Positions 1 through 8,427 of a DNA stretch of 64,000 nucleotides are shown in pieces (the first letter of the stretch is position 1; each line of letters begins with the position of its first letter). The stretch lies in contig CABUDI010000005.1 in NCBI GenBank assembly GCA_902490305.1, positions 1 to 64,000 on the forward strand, given 5' to 3'. The DNA is from an uncultured Collinsella sp. (GTDB taxonomy: Bacteria; Actinomycetota; Coriobacteriia; Coriobacteriales; Coriobacteriaceae). The notes beneath the pieces were generated by a model that saw only the letters and a list, made by a program, of their open reading frames with translations, had not been told where the DNA came from and made no database searches. The translations under genes were made by a program, and so were the position numbers.

Positions 1-48
1 GGGAGACGGCGAGTTAGCCGGCAGGTCGGCATGTCAATCCTGGTCTAA

Positions 49-648
49 CAGAGCCTTATCTTTTACCTGGGCACGGGCTTTTTCGTGGTGTTCTTCACCG
101 CGAAGTTCGCCGCGATTTCGATGTATGCGCGCTGGTCGTATCTGTGGCCGTGCATGGGCCGCGTCATCAACAACATTTGCTCAATGCTTGTGACGGCTCC
201 GGCGGTGGCGATCATCTCGAGCCAAAACGTGCTGATGGCGGTGGGTGTCGTACTCGTGCTGTTTGTCGGCATTGCGATCTCGCTGTTGGGGCAGTTTGGA
301 CAAGGCGTTGAGGACGAAGCGGGTCACAGGGGGCTGGCGTTTGCCACCGACGATCTTGGCGTGAGCCGTGCGCCCGATCAGGTCGACACGGTGTCCCTGG
401 AGACACCGGAGCTTTCGTTTGACGATCGACTCGACGGTTTTGTAGCCGCCTTTGGACTTACCAAGCGCGAGCGCGATGTACTGGAGGCGCTGGTCGTATC
501 GGACGACAGCGTGCAGGACGTTGCGGCAGCGCTCTTCCTTTCGCGTTCTACGCTCTACCGCCATATCGCCTCGATCAACAAAAAGACCGGTGCCGCCTCG
601 CGCGTGGCCCTCATCAATTTCTTCTGGTCCTGGACACCCCAAGACTAG
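49..648 (+). pseudogene. 5'-truncated LuxR-type membrane regulator (C-terminal part)
   Basis: Read in frame from 49 this encodes two or three hydrophobic segments (for example LIFYLGTGFFVVFF and VGVVLVLFVGIAISLL), a polar linker and a C-terminal LuxR-type helix-turn-helix (LTKRERDVLEAL, STLYRHIASINKKTG). Coriobacteriia carry many proteins with a roughly 12-helix MFS-like membrane half joined to this HTH, so most of the membrane half is missing here. An in-frame TAA at 46-48 closes the frame, and bases 1-48 read as nothing recognisable. The first possible start is GTG at 85, without a convincing ribosome site. The gene is either broken by deletion, or the window begins at an assembly or rearrangement junction. 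Ligand and targets are unknown. A palindrome follows directly after the stop codon. Confidence 0.6.
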
Positions 649-650
649 CC

Positions 651-691
651 AAAACCACCACGAAGGGGACAGGCACCTTTGTGGTGGTTTT
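651..691. repeat. Palindromic hairpin, CCACCACG family, copy 1
   Basis: The arms CCACCACGAAGG and CCTTTGTGGTGG enclose GGACAGGCA, with AAAA before and TTTT after, so it could act as a terminator in both directions. It starts 3 bases after the LuxR-fragment stop codon. Near-identical copies lie at 4377-4415 and 7391-7428, and a relative at 40975-41013. One arm position pairs as G-U only if the plus strand is the RNA. Confidence 0.8.
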
Positions 692-793
692 ACCTGCAAA
701 AATATGAATATGAGACATTTGTCACCTGCCGTTTTGGCGCTCAAAGGCATATGAATGTGATGTTGAGCGGAGCAGAACGGAAGGGGTGGGCCT

Positions 794-1246
794 ATGGCGT
801 CTCGTGGTTGCTCGTCTAATAAAATTGCGGGCGCGCTTATCGCCGTGGTGGTCCTTGCTGCGGCGGTGACGCTTGTGCGGGCATACGGCTTTGGTGCCCG
901 TGCCGACCAGGGAAAGAACGCCGCGCAAGCGTTGCTGAACGATTGTGCTGCCGATCCGGTGGCAGTCAAGCTTATCGAGGACGGCGAGGCGCGGACGATC
1001 TATGAGACCGACGATGCCGAGCTGGTCGCATCGACTTTTGCCGCGCTCGACGATTGCACCGTGGGAGGTGCGGTGGATGAGCGGATGAGCGATGCCGGTC
1101 GCACGCTCGTCTTTGTCTATGAAGACGGCTCGGAGCAATCGGTGGAGTTCGAGGGCGGGAATATCGTGCTCGACAAGACGGCATATCGCCTTGACGGTGC
1201 CGATGAACTGTGGCGACAGCTAGCCGCCATCAAGAACAGCCAATGA
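794..1246 (+). CDS. Hypothetical membrane-anchored protein
   Basis: A 150-residue protein of unknown function. Residues about 10-28 (KIAGALIAVVVLAAAVTLV) form one membrane segment with positive residues on the N-terminal side, so the remaining 120 residues, which are acidic, probably lie outside the cell. The start ATG at 794 has AAGGGGTG about 6 bases upstream. The stop codon overlaps the first possible ATG of the zinc-ribbon gene, so the two are probably co-transcribed and translationally coupled. I do not recognise the soluble domain. It opens a cluster of four plus-strand surface-type genes (794-4370) that may act together at the envelope; that is inference from position only. Confidence 0.75.
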   Translation: MASRGCSSNKIAGALIAVVVLAAAVTLVRAYGFGARADQGKNAAQALLNDCAADPVAVKLIEDGEARTIYETDDAELVASTFAALDDCTVGGAVDERMSDAGRTLVFVYEDGSEQSVEFEGGNIVLDKTAYRLDGADELWRQLAAIKNSQ

Positions 1247-1263
1247 AATGTGGGGTGTACGGG

Positions 1264-2826
1264 ATGAGTGATTTGAGATTCTGCCCGGCGTGCGGGATGC
1301 AGCTGCCGCGGGTCGCCGGCGTGCCGGTGCGATTTTGCCCGGGCTGCGGTGTTCGGCTTGAGAGCGTTGAGGATGACCCGGGTGTCGCGGAACACGCAAA
1401 TGGGGCGGCTGCCGATGATGGCGCGGGCGAAGGTTGTGAGCCGAGCGCGAACGCGCCGGTCGATGTGCCGATGCAGGATGCCGACGCCGCGTCGCCGGTC
1501 CGCGACGTGGCCGCAGCGGATGCTCCCCGCGTCGGCGACCTTGAGCTCCACACCGCATGCGATGCCTCTGGCGGCCAAGCGCTCGCGCAAGTGGCGCTGC
1601 CGCGGGGTTGGCGTATCGAAGAGGCGCATCTTGAGCGCAGCAGTAGTTTCGACTGCCCGATTTCAGTTGGCGTGACGGCGGCAGGCCCGGCGGGCGAACG
1701 CATCATGTATCGCTCCGAGCTCTGCTACGTGGACGCGGGCGCCGTTGCCAAGCGTATCCCCACGCAAACCGAGCGCAAGGCGTTTGTGCACGTGGAGGCG
1801 GCGTGCGACGAGTTAGCTCAAGCCTGCGCGGCGCAATTGGGCGCACGGGCGGAGGTTGTGGCCGAGCAACCCTATCCGTCGAGCGCGGCAGGCGATATTG
1901 AACATGAGCGTGCTCGCGTAAAGCGCGAGGCTGCAAACGACTTTGCGATTCAGGGCTTTTCGATGGAACCGAGCGATGTGGTCTATGAGTGCCGCATGCG
2001 TCGATATCGGCTCGCGGGCGTCCCGGCGCCTACCGAGCTTGCAGTGGCGGCAAAGGTCGAGGGCTATGTAGTCTCGATCGGTGGAGTCGCGGGTTCTGTG
2101 GGTAAAGGCGTTGCCGCCGGGGCCGAGGCGCTGCTGGGCGCGGGCCTTTCGAGCGGACTGATCGGTGGCGTTCTGGGTAAGCGCCTGCGCGAGCGCCAGG
2201 CGGCTGCGGCGGCGGGTCAGCGCGCCGCGAAAGATCAGGCTCCGGATCAGGGCGATTGCCCAGACGGGGCGCCGTTCAAGCTGGGCGCGGCAGACCTGTT
2301 GCAGTGGCGTATCAGGGACAGCTTCTGCCTGGTTGCGCCGGAAGGCCGTCTGGACGAGGCGGCCTCCACGGCGCTTGCCTCAATGGCGTCGACTCTGCGG
2401 CTCAACCCGTCGATTGCGCGCGAAGCGTGCGCTCAAAAGCAGCAGATGGTGCTCGAGCAGCGTCAGCGCACGCAGATGAACATCGCCCAGCAGCAACAGC
2501 AGTTCGCGGCCTGGCAGCAGATGCATGCCTCGCAGCAGGAGGCGTTCGACAGCTACCAGCAGGCTTGGTTTGAGCGCAGCGATCGTCAACACGCCGCGAA
2601 TATGGCCGCCAGCGCGGCCAATTTCTCCAGCACAGGTGTGGGAACGGGCGCGGCGTCGTATTCCGATGCCATCCGCGGGGTCAACCATTACACCAGGCCC
2701 GACGGTACCGATGTCGAGGTTTCGGTGATGGCGGATCAAGCTTGGGTGAACGGCTCGGGCGACGTGATCGGCACGCGCGATGGCTTTGAGCCCGGTTTTG
2801 GCTGGACGGAGCTGCCCCGTCAATAG
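1264..2826 (+). CDS. Double zinc-ribbon protein with Gln-rich coiled-coil C-terminus
   Basis: A 520-residue protein starting with two CxxC zinc knuckles (FCPACGMQL, FCPGCGVRL) as in zinc-ribbon proteins of the DUF2116/zinc_ribbon_2 kind. An acidic low-complexity stretch follows, then a folded middle region, a Gly/Ala-rich hydrophobic segment around residues 270-300 (GVAGSVGKGVAAGAEALLGA), and a Gln-rich coiled coil around 400-450. ATG 1264 is chosen because GGGGTG lies 6 bases upstream; ATG 1243, overlapping the previous stop, has no ribosome site. The function is unknown. The zinc ribbons suggest protein or nucleic-acid contact, and the hydrophobic segment suggests membrane association. Neighbours are a membrane protein and two lipoproteins. 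Confidence 0.75.
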   Translation: MSDLRFCPACGMQLPRVAGVPVRFCPGCGVRLESVEDDPGVAEHANGAAADDGAGEGCEPSANAPVDVPMQDADAASPVRDVAAADAPRVGDLELHTACDASGGQALAQVALPRGWRIEEAHLERSSSFDCPISVGVTAAGPAGERIMYRSELCYVDAGAVAKRIPTQTERKAFVHVEAACDELAQACAAQLGARAEVVAEQPYPSSAAGDIEHERARVKREAANDFAIQGFSMEPSDVVYECRMRRYRLAGVPAPTELAVAAKVEGYVVSIGGVAGSVGKGVAAGAEALLGAGLSSGLIGGVLGKRLRERQAAAAAGQRAAKDQAPDQGDCPDGAPFKLGAADLLQWRIRDSFCLVAPEGRLDEAASTALASMASTLRLNPSIAREACAQKQQMVLEQRQRTQMNIAQQQQQFAAWQQMHASQQEAFDSYQQAWFERSDRQHAANMAASAANFSSTGVGTGAASYSDAIRGVNHYTRPDGTDVEVSVMADQAWVNGSGDVIGTRDGFEPGFGWTELPRQ

Positions 2827-2900
2827 CGTGAGTGGGCTACGGGAGGATCGGTGTCGAGGCGTTGCTCGGCGCTGTGATAAGAAACGGGAAAGGAACAACG

Positions 2901-3617
2901 ATGAGGGAGACGGTTATTTCGCGCACGGCGTTTGTCGCGGCGGCGGGAACGGCGTTGCTGACGCTTGCGGGATGCGGCGGACAGCAGGCGCAGGACACGA
3001 CGGGTTTTAACGACGATCGCCCGGTAAAGGACAAGATGGATGCGGGCTCGTCATCGGGTGATTCCGGTGATGCGGGCGGCGGTGCGGACACAGACAGCGG
3101 CTCGGCGGACGCGTTCGATACGTGGTCGGATGACTGCTGGGATGCGCACCGCAACATCAGCATCGCAGCGTTGCTCGAGCTTAAGGGCTGGCAGTTGCAG
3201 GAGTTTGCGTCGCAACAGGGTTATACCTGGCAAGATGCGCTCGAGATGTACGAGAACGAGGCAGGTCGCGTGCTCAGCGTCTGCAATATCAGCAAGGATG
3301 GCGCAACCGAATGGCTCGGCGAGGATGAAATCGGAAAGCTCGACAAGGGCGGCACCGGGAGTACCGTGATGTTTACGCTGCAGCTTGCGGGCTATTCGAG
3401 CTGCGAGGATGTTATCGCGGGCTTTTCCGTTCCGGTTGAGGACCGCGCGCAGATTACCTCGGGCTCGTGGATTGCGTGCGTCTACGGTTCCAACATGGCG
3501 CGTCACGTTGCCATGGTGAGCCAAATGGAAAACGGCGACTACCGCCTGGACCTCATTACCGAGGAGGCCATCAAAACCGGTACGTTTACCCAAGGCGGCG
3601 GTGCCCCCCACGATTAA
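2901..3617 (+). CDS. Lipoprotein, tandem paralogue 1
   Basis: A 238-residue secreted lipoprotein of unknown function. The signal (TVISRTAFVAAAG) ends in the lipobox LAGC, so Cys is the expected lipidation site. The n-region SRTAF resembles a Tat motif but has one arginine, not two, so Sec export is more likely. A Gly/Ser/Asp-rich linker precedes a domain beginning WDAHRNISIAALLELKGW. The next gene encodes a related domain with the same order of features (NANVTVYAAINLAG, and C-terminal EEAIKTG versus EAFIRTG), so the two arose by duplication. The start is ATG 2901, with AAAGGA 6-7 bases upstream; an upstream in-frame ATG at 2832 would add 23 non-signal residues. Confidence 0.8.
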   Translation: MRETVISRTAFVAAAGTALLTLAGCGGQQAQDTTGFNDDRPVKDKMDAGSSSGDSGDAGGGADTDSGSADAFDTWSDDCWDAHRNISIAALLELKGWQLQEFASQQGYTWQDALEMYENEAGRVLSVCNISKDGATEWLGEDEIGKLDKGGTGSTVMFTLQLAGYSSCEDVIAGFSVPVEDRAQITSGSWIACVYGSNMARHVAMVSQMENGDYRLDLITEEAIKTGTFTQGGGAPHD

Positions 3618-3692
3618 CGAATTTTGGCAGGAGAAGACCGGGCGCGCGCTCGGCTAAGTGCGATGCGGCCAATAGCATAGCGAGGGACGAAC

Positions 3693-4370
3693 ATGATGAA
3701 CGAGATGACGATGAGCCGTGCGGTCTTTGTGGCGGGCGCGGGCGCGGCGGCTTGCGCGCTGGCTGGCTGCTCGGGCACAACGGGCGGCGCCAAAGCAGCG
3801 AGCACGGCGGACGCCGCCTGCGTGGACGACAATGCTAACGTGACGGTCTATGCCGCGATCAACTTGGCTGGTGCCGATATGGTGCGCCTGCTCAAACATC
3901 AAAATTATGAGTGGCAAGGCGAGAACGTGGGCTACGGCGCCGTCGATGACGCGGGATTTTTCGCTTTTACCTTTTCCAAGGTTTCGGACGATGTGGACGA
4001 ACTTGCGAACAGCGCGATACCGCTTTCGGAGTCCGAGTACGAGGAGCTTGAACCGGGCGGCGGAGACGAAAACGTCGCGATTCTACTCTCGGTGGGCGGC
4101 TATACGAAGGGCGAGTGGGCGCTCATCGGCGCGATTGGCGATGCGGCGATGGTGCAGGAGAAATGCACGATCGATGATACCCAGTATTGGCTGGTCAAGG
4201 CGCTTGACGGCCACCGCTACGTGATTATGGCCAACGACACCGAAGACGATGGCGATAGCGCTCATGACATCTATATCTACAATGAGGCTTTTATTCGAAC
4301 CGGCTACTTGAGCGGCGGCGACCAGATCGATATCGATGAGCTCTGGAGCCGCCTGACCAACGCCTCGTAA
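3693..4370 (+). CDS. Lipoprotein, tandem paralogue 2
   Basis: A 225-residue lipoprotein with signal sequence MSRAVFVAGAGAAACALAGC, whose last Cys is the lipobox cysteine. The mature part is acidic and aligns by eye with the preceding lipoprotein through an N-terminal helix pair (AINLAGADMVRLLKHQNYEW against AALLELKGWQLQEFASQQGY) and a C-terminal EAFIRTGYLSGGD motif. It lacks the long Gly/Ser linker of its neighbour. The function is unknown; an extracellular binding role is only a guess. It lies 75 bases after paralogue 1, so it is probably in the same operon. Two palindromes follow its stop codon. Confidence 0.8.
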   Translation: MMNEMTMSRAVFVAGAGAAACALAGCSGTTGGAKAASTADAACVDDNANVTVYAAINLAGADMVRLLKHQNYEWQGENVGYGAVDDAGFFAFTFSKVSDDVDELANSAIPLSESEYEELEPGGGDENVAILLSVGGYTKGEWALIGAIGDAAMVQEKCTIDDTQYWLVKALDGHRYVIMANDTEDDGDSAHDIYIYNEAFIRTGYLSGGDQIDIDELWSRLTNAS

Positions 4371-4376
4371 CGCTCC

Positions 4377-4415
4377 AAAACCACCACGAAGGGGATAGGC
4401 ACCTTTGTGGTGGTT
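4377..4415. repeat. Palindromic hairpin, CCACCACG family, copy 2
   Basis: Same arms as at 651-691, with GGATAGG in place of GGACAGG in the loop. It begins 7 bases after the lipoprotein stop codon and probably serves as its terminator. Confidence 0.8.
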
Positions 4416-4420
4416 CAATA

Positions 4421-4487
4421 AGTTGCGGTGGAATAGTTCCTGAATAAGGCTTGGGGGTCTTAAAACAGGAACTATTTCACCGCAACT
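4421..4487. repeat. Palindromic hairpin, AGTTGCGGTG family, copy 1
   Basis: The arms run AGTTGCGGTGGAATAGTTCC and GGAACTATTTCACCGCAACT around a loop of about 27 bases. It sits between convergent genes (lipoprotein and mgtA). Other copies are at 9539-9605, 17714-17780 and 44403-44469; the last two have a changed but still complementary stem. Confidence 0.85.
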
Positions 4488-4539
4488 GCTGAGGGGACGG
4501 GTTGTGGAAACGGCTGCCGTGGTGGACTCGGGCTGTCTG

Positions 4540-7308
4540 TTACAGCAGCTCACCGTGACGGGCGATGTAGTGGCGCTTGGCCAGCTGGGTCAGCGCAATG
4601 TAGGCGGCGACGATGCCGATGAGCAGCGTAAAGAAGCTCGCCGGCAGCGGCATGAGGCCCAGAGCCTCGGCGATGGGGCTTGCCGGCAGCCAAGTGACGA
4701 GCGTCAGGCCCAGTACGGTGAGCACGCACAGCGCGGGCGCGGCGTGGTCGCGCGGGCTCGGCAGGTGCGGGGAGCGCAGCATGTGGATTACGAGCGTCTG
4801 CGACCACATAGACTCAACGAACCAACCGCTCTGGAAAATCGCCGCAAAGGTTGCCATGCCGGCAACATTGCCCGCGTCGGCAAGCTCGGCCCAGCTCGCG
4901 CCCACGGTGGCGGGGCACACCGCAAAGAAGAGCGCGGCGAAGGTCACGATGTCAAACAGCGAGCTCACGGGGCCCAGCTCGAGCATAAAGCCCTTGATGG
5001 ACGCAGCGTCCCAGGCGCGCGGGCGGGCAGTCCAGGCATCGTCGACGGTGTCCCACGGCAGCGCGATGCACACGATCTCGTAGACCAGCGACAGCAGCAC
5101 CAGCTGCAGGGCGCTCATGGGCAAAAACGGCAGGAACAGGCTCGCGACGGTCACGGACAGCACGTTGCCAAAGTTGGAGCTCACCGTGGTCTTGAGGTAC
5201 TTGAGTAGGTTGCCGTAGGTGCGACGGCCTTCGATGATGCCGCGCTCGATCACGCCCAGGTCCTTCTGGAGCAAGATGATGTCGGCGGATTCTTTGGCGA
5301 TGTCAACGGCCGAATCGACCGAGATGCCGCAGTCGCTCGCACGCATGGCGGCGGCGTCGTTGATGCCATCACCCATAAAGCCCACGGTATGGCCGAGCAG
5401 TTCACGCATGACGCGCACCAAGCGCGCCTTCTGCAGCGGCGAGAGCTTGGCAAAGAGATGGGTCTGCTCGGCGCGCTCCGCCAGCTCGGCGTCGTCGAGC
5501 GCATCGATCTCGGAGCCCAGCAAAACGTTGCTTGCGTCGATGCCAATCTGCTCGCAGACGGTGGCGGCGACGCGGTCGTTGTCGCCGGTCAGGACTTTTA
5601 CCGCCACGCCCTTGGCCTCGAGGGTGGCGACGGCGCCTGCGGCGCTCGCTTTGGGCGGATCGAGGAAGGCCAAAAAGCCCATCAGCACCATGTCGCACTC
5701 GTCGGCGATGCCAAACTCGCCCACGGTGCGCGGGTTGGTCTTCTGCGCCACGGCGATCACGCGCAGGCCCTCGGCATTGAGTCCTGCCACCTGCTTGCGA
5801 ATCTGGGCAAGCTTTTCTTCGGTGAGCGGCTGGGCGGCACCATCGACCTCGACAAAGGAGCAGATCTCGAGCATTTCCTCGGCAGCTCCCTTGGTGACCA
5901 TCTGGGTTTTGCCCTGGGCGTCGGCGACAACTACGCTCAGGCGACGGCGCGAGAAATCGAAGGGCACCTCGTCGACCTTGGTATAGCGGTCGCGCAGGCT
6001 CTGGCCCAGCATGGAATCGGGTGCTGCGGCCGAGGGCGTCACATCGGCGCGGTCGATGACGGCCAGGTCGATAAGGTTCTTGAGGCCGGTCTGGAAGAAG
6101 CTGTTCAAAAACGCATGGCGCAGCACGCGCGCATCCTCGTTGCCGTCGGTGTTGAGGTAGCGCTCGAGCACGATGCGGTCTTCGGTGAGGGTGCCGGTCT
6201 TGTCGCAGCACAGGACGTCCATCGCGCCGAGGTTTTGGATCGCCGGCAGCTCCTTGACGATAACCTGGCGGCGGGCGAGGTCCTTGGCGCCCTGCGACAG
6301 GCTCGTGGTCACGATGACGGGAAGCATCTGCGGCGTGATGCCCACGGCCACGCTCGTGGCGAACAACAGCGCATCGATGACGTTGCCCTTGGTGGCGGCG
6401 TTGATGGCAAAGACCGCCGGCGCCATAACGAGCATGAGGCGCACGAGCAGCATGGAGACGCTCGAGACGCCGCGGTCAAACGCGCTCTTCTCGCCGCGCC
6501 CGTTGAGCATCTTGGCGATGCCGCCCAGGTAGGTGTCCGAGCCGGTGGCAACGACAAGCGCCATGGCGGTGCCGTTTTGCACGGAGGTGCCGGTAAAGAC
6601 GATGTTCTTGCAGGCAGAGAGTGGTAGCGCGGAGCCGTCGGCACCCTCGACGACGGTGATGGCAGCGGTCTTCTCGACGGCCTCGCTCTCGCCGGTGAGT
6701 GCGGACTCGATCACAAACAGGTCGCGCGCGGTGATGATGCGGGCATCTGCCGGCACCATGTCGCCGGCAGAGAGGCGGATTACATCGCCGGGGACGAGCT
6801 CGTCGAAGGGGATCTCGACGCGCTCGCCGTCGCGCAGGGCACAGCAGGTGTTGGAGACCAGGTCCTTAAGGGCCTCGGCCGCATTGCCGCTGCGGGCTTC
6901 CTGGATAAACTTCATGCCGCCCGATACCAGCAGCATGATGCCGATGACGATGACCGTGGAGGGGTCACGCTGCAGCTCGGGCACGGCGAGCACGTCGATG
7001 TAGAGCGAGGCCAGTGCGAGGGCGGCGAGGATGCCAGCGAAGGGATCGACGAACGCGTCGGCGATGCGGCGGGCGAGCGTCTTGGTCGGCGCTTCGATGG
7101 TGTTGGGGCCGACGGCGCTCAGGCGCTCGGCGGCGTGCTCGGCGGTGAGGCCGTCGGCTGTGGCGTCGAGCAGCACGAGGGCATCCTCGGCGCTATGGGT
7201 GGCGGCGAATATGGTGTTCTTGGACATGCCGGTATGAGCGGCGGGGCGCGCCGTGCGGCGGCGCTTGGAGATGGCTTCGAGTACCGTGGCGGTTTTGAGC
7301 ATCAGCAT
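4540..7308 (-). CDS. mgtA: Magnesium-transporting P-type ATPase (MgtA/MgtB family)
   Basis: A 922-residue P3B-type ATPase that imports Mg2+ across the cytoplasmic membrane using ATP. Visible features are the phosphorylation motif DKTGTLTEDR preceded by MDVLCC, the actuator-domain motif SALTGES, the hinge GDGINDAAAMRASDCG, and the expected hydrophobic segments (four before the P-domain, a hairpin, and six at the C-terminus). The length matches MgtA/MgtB (about 900). The start ATG at 7308 has AAGGAGG 5 bases upstream; a second ATG two codons in is also possible. In enterobacteria mgtA is controlled by PhoPQ and an Mg2+-sensing leader. Here the 5' leader before the nearest palindrome is only about 80 bases, and I see no comparable leader. 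It is transcribed alone. Confidence 0.93.
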   Translation of the reverse strand: MLMLKTATVLEAISKRRRTARPAAHTGMSKNTIFAATHSAEDALVLLDATADGLTAEHAAERLSAVGPNTIEAPTKTLARRIADAFVDPFAGILAALALASLYIDVLAVPELQRDPSTVIVIGIMLLVSGGMKFIQEARSGNAAEALKDLVSNTCCALRDGERVEIPFDELVPGDVIRLSAGDMVPADARIITARDLFVIESALTGESEAVEKTAAITVVEGADGSALPLSACKNIVFTGTSVQNGTAMALVVATGSDTYLGGIAKMLNGRGEKSAFDRGVSSVSMLLVRLMLVMAPAVFAINAATKGNVIDALLFATSVAVGITPQMLPVIVTTSLSQGAKDLARRQVIVKELPAIQNLGAMDVLCCDKTGTLTEDRIVLERYLNTDGNEDARVLRHAFLNSFFQTGLKNLIDLAVIDRADVTPSAAAPDSMLGQSLRDRYTKVDEVPFDFSRRRLSVVVADAQGKTQMVTKGAAEEMLEICSFVEVDGAAQPLTEEKLAQIRKQVAGLNAEGLRVIAVAQKTNPRTVGEFGIADECDMVLMGFLAFLDPPKASAAGAVATLEAKGVAVKVLTGDNDRVAATVCEQIGIDASNVLLGSEIDALDDAELAERAEQTHLFAKLSPLQKARLVRVMRELLGHTVGFMGDGINDAAAMRASDCGISVDSAVDIAKESADIILLQKDLGVIERGIIEGRRTYGNLLKYLKTTVSSNFGNVLSVTVASLFLPFLPMSALQLVLLSLVYEIVCIALPWDTVDDAWTARPRAWDAASIKGFMLELGPVSSLFDIVTFAALFFAVCPATVGASWAELADAGNVAGMATFAAIFQSGWFVESMWSQTLVIHMLRSPHLPSPRDHAAPALCVLTVLGLTLVTWLPASPIAEALGLMPLPASFFTLLIGIVAAYIALTQLAKRHYIARHGELL

Positions 7309-7743
7309 AGGGTCCTCCTTGTTGAAGGGAGTTAGCGTACGTGTCGTATGTGCTTCAAAAAACCTAGATGTCGCTCACGTCATGCTTTCGAACCACCACG
7401 AAGGGACAGGCACCTTTGTGGTGGTTTTGACGATCGGCTGTTGGCGCTTATGCGTGCGTGGAATCCTCGCGGCGTGCCGAGGGCGACATGCAGGTTTTTC
7501 GACTATGACTGCCTTCCATGGCACACCTCCTTAAGGCCGGGCGCGGCGCGCTTTGGGTATCTCGTACCCGTTACAATCCGCCCGTATTCTTGATGAGGGG
7601 GTTTGCCGTGTCAACCCCAATGTTTGGAAAACCATTGCCCCTGACAAAGCCTTTACAGAATGCCGAGGCCCCAAAGCGCGCCCGCAACGCGCCCTGCCTG
7701 CGCTAAACTGGAAGGCACGTACGCGATTACGAGAGGAGCCCGC
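7309..7743. other. Divergent intergenic region mgtA/pyrE
   Basis: 435 bases holding the promoters of mgtA (minus) and pyrE (plus) and one CCACCACG palindrome (7391-7428). No further gene is supported. The pyrE leader (about 7540-7743) contains possible promoter hexamers but none with good spacing, and no obvious terminator/antiterminator pair. Confidence 0.5.
7391..7428. repeat. Palindromic hairpin, CCACCACG family, copy 3
   Basis: Arms CCACCACGAAGG/CCTTTGTGGTGG with loop GACAGGCA. Unlike the first two copies it lies upstream of both neighbouring genes, so it is not simply a terminator for either. Confidence 0.8.
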
Positions 7744-8427
7744 ATGGAGGCTTACAAGCAAGAGTTCATCAAGTTCATGGTTGAGTCCGACGTTCTTAAA
7801 TTCGGCAGCTTTACGCTCAAGAGCGGCCGTCAGTCCCCGTTCTTTATGAACGCCGGCGCCTATGTGACGGGCTATCAGCTCAAGAAGCTGGGCGAGTATT
7901 ACGCCCAGGCCATCCACGATAACTTTGGCGACGACTTTGACGTGCTGTTTGGACCGGCCTACAAGGGTATTCCGCTGGCCGTCGTGACCGCAATTGCCTA
8001 CCACGAGCTGTACGGCAAGGAGGTCAAGTACTGCTGCGATCGCAAGGAGGCCAAGGACCACGGCGCCGACAAGGGCAACCTGCTGGGCTACGAGCCCCAG
8101 GACGGCGACCGCGTGGTCATGGTCGAGGACGTCACCACCAGCGGTAAGTCCATCGACGAGACCTATCCCAAGGTCAAGGCTGCTGCCGATGTCGAGATCA
8201 AGGGCCTCATCGTGTCCCTCAACCGCATGGAGGTCGGCAAGGGTGGCGTGACCACCGCGCAGAAGGAGATCGAGGCCAAGTACGGTTTCCCCGTCGCGAG
8301 CATCGTCTCCATGGCCGAGGTCGTCGAGACCCTCTACAACCACGAGATCGACGGCAAGGTCGTCATCGACGATGAGCTCAAGACCGCCATCGACGCCTAC
8401 TACGAGCAGTACGGAGTCCGGGAGTAG
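7744..8427 (+). CDS. pyrE: Orotate phosphoribosyltransferase
   Basis: A 227-residue enzyme that joins orotate to PRPP to give OMP in pyrimidine synthesis. The type I PRTase PRPP-binding motif is present (VVMVEDVTTSGKS), as are the N-terminal FGSFTLKSGRQSPFF segment and the flexible-loop region CCDRKEAKDHG, which carries the catalytic lysines. ATG 7744 is chosen because GAGAGGAG lies about 7 bases upstream and the family's N-terminus starts here; the frame is open upstream without ribosome sites. No other pyr gene is adjacent. Its stop codon is the first base-triplet of a structured element (8427-8593), whose outer hairpin begins on the G of TAG. Confidence 0.93.
   Translation: MEAYKQEFIKFMVESDVLKFGSFTLKSGRQSPFFMNAGAYVTGYQLKKLGEYYAQAIHDNFGDDFDVLFGPAYKGIPLAVVTAIAYHELYGKEVKYCCDRKEAKDHGADKGNLLGYEPQDGDRVVMVEDVTTSGKSIDETYPKVKAAADVEIKGLIVSLNRMEVGKGGVTTAQKEIEAKYGFPVASIVSMAEVVETLYNHEIDGKVVIDDELKTAIDAYYEQYGVRE

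Noticed and set aside
2901..4370. Tat-exported lipoproteins
   Set aside because: The n-regions have a single Arg (SRTAF, SRAVF), not the twin-arginine pair, so Sec export is more likely.
7309..7400. Mg2+ riboswitch in the mgtA leader
   Set aside because: The leader is short and no M-box or mgtA-type alternative stem-loops could be drawn.
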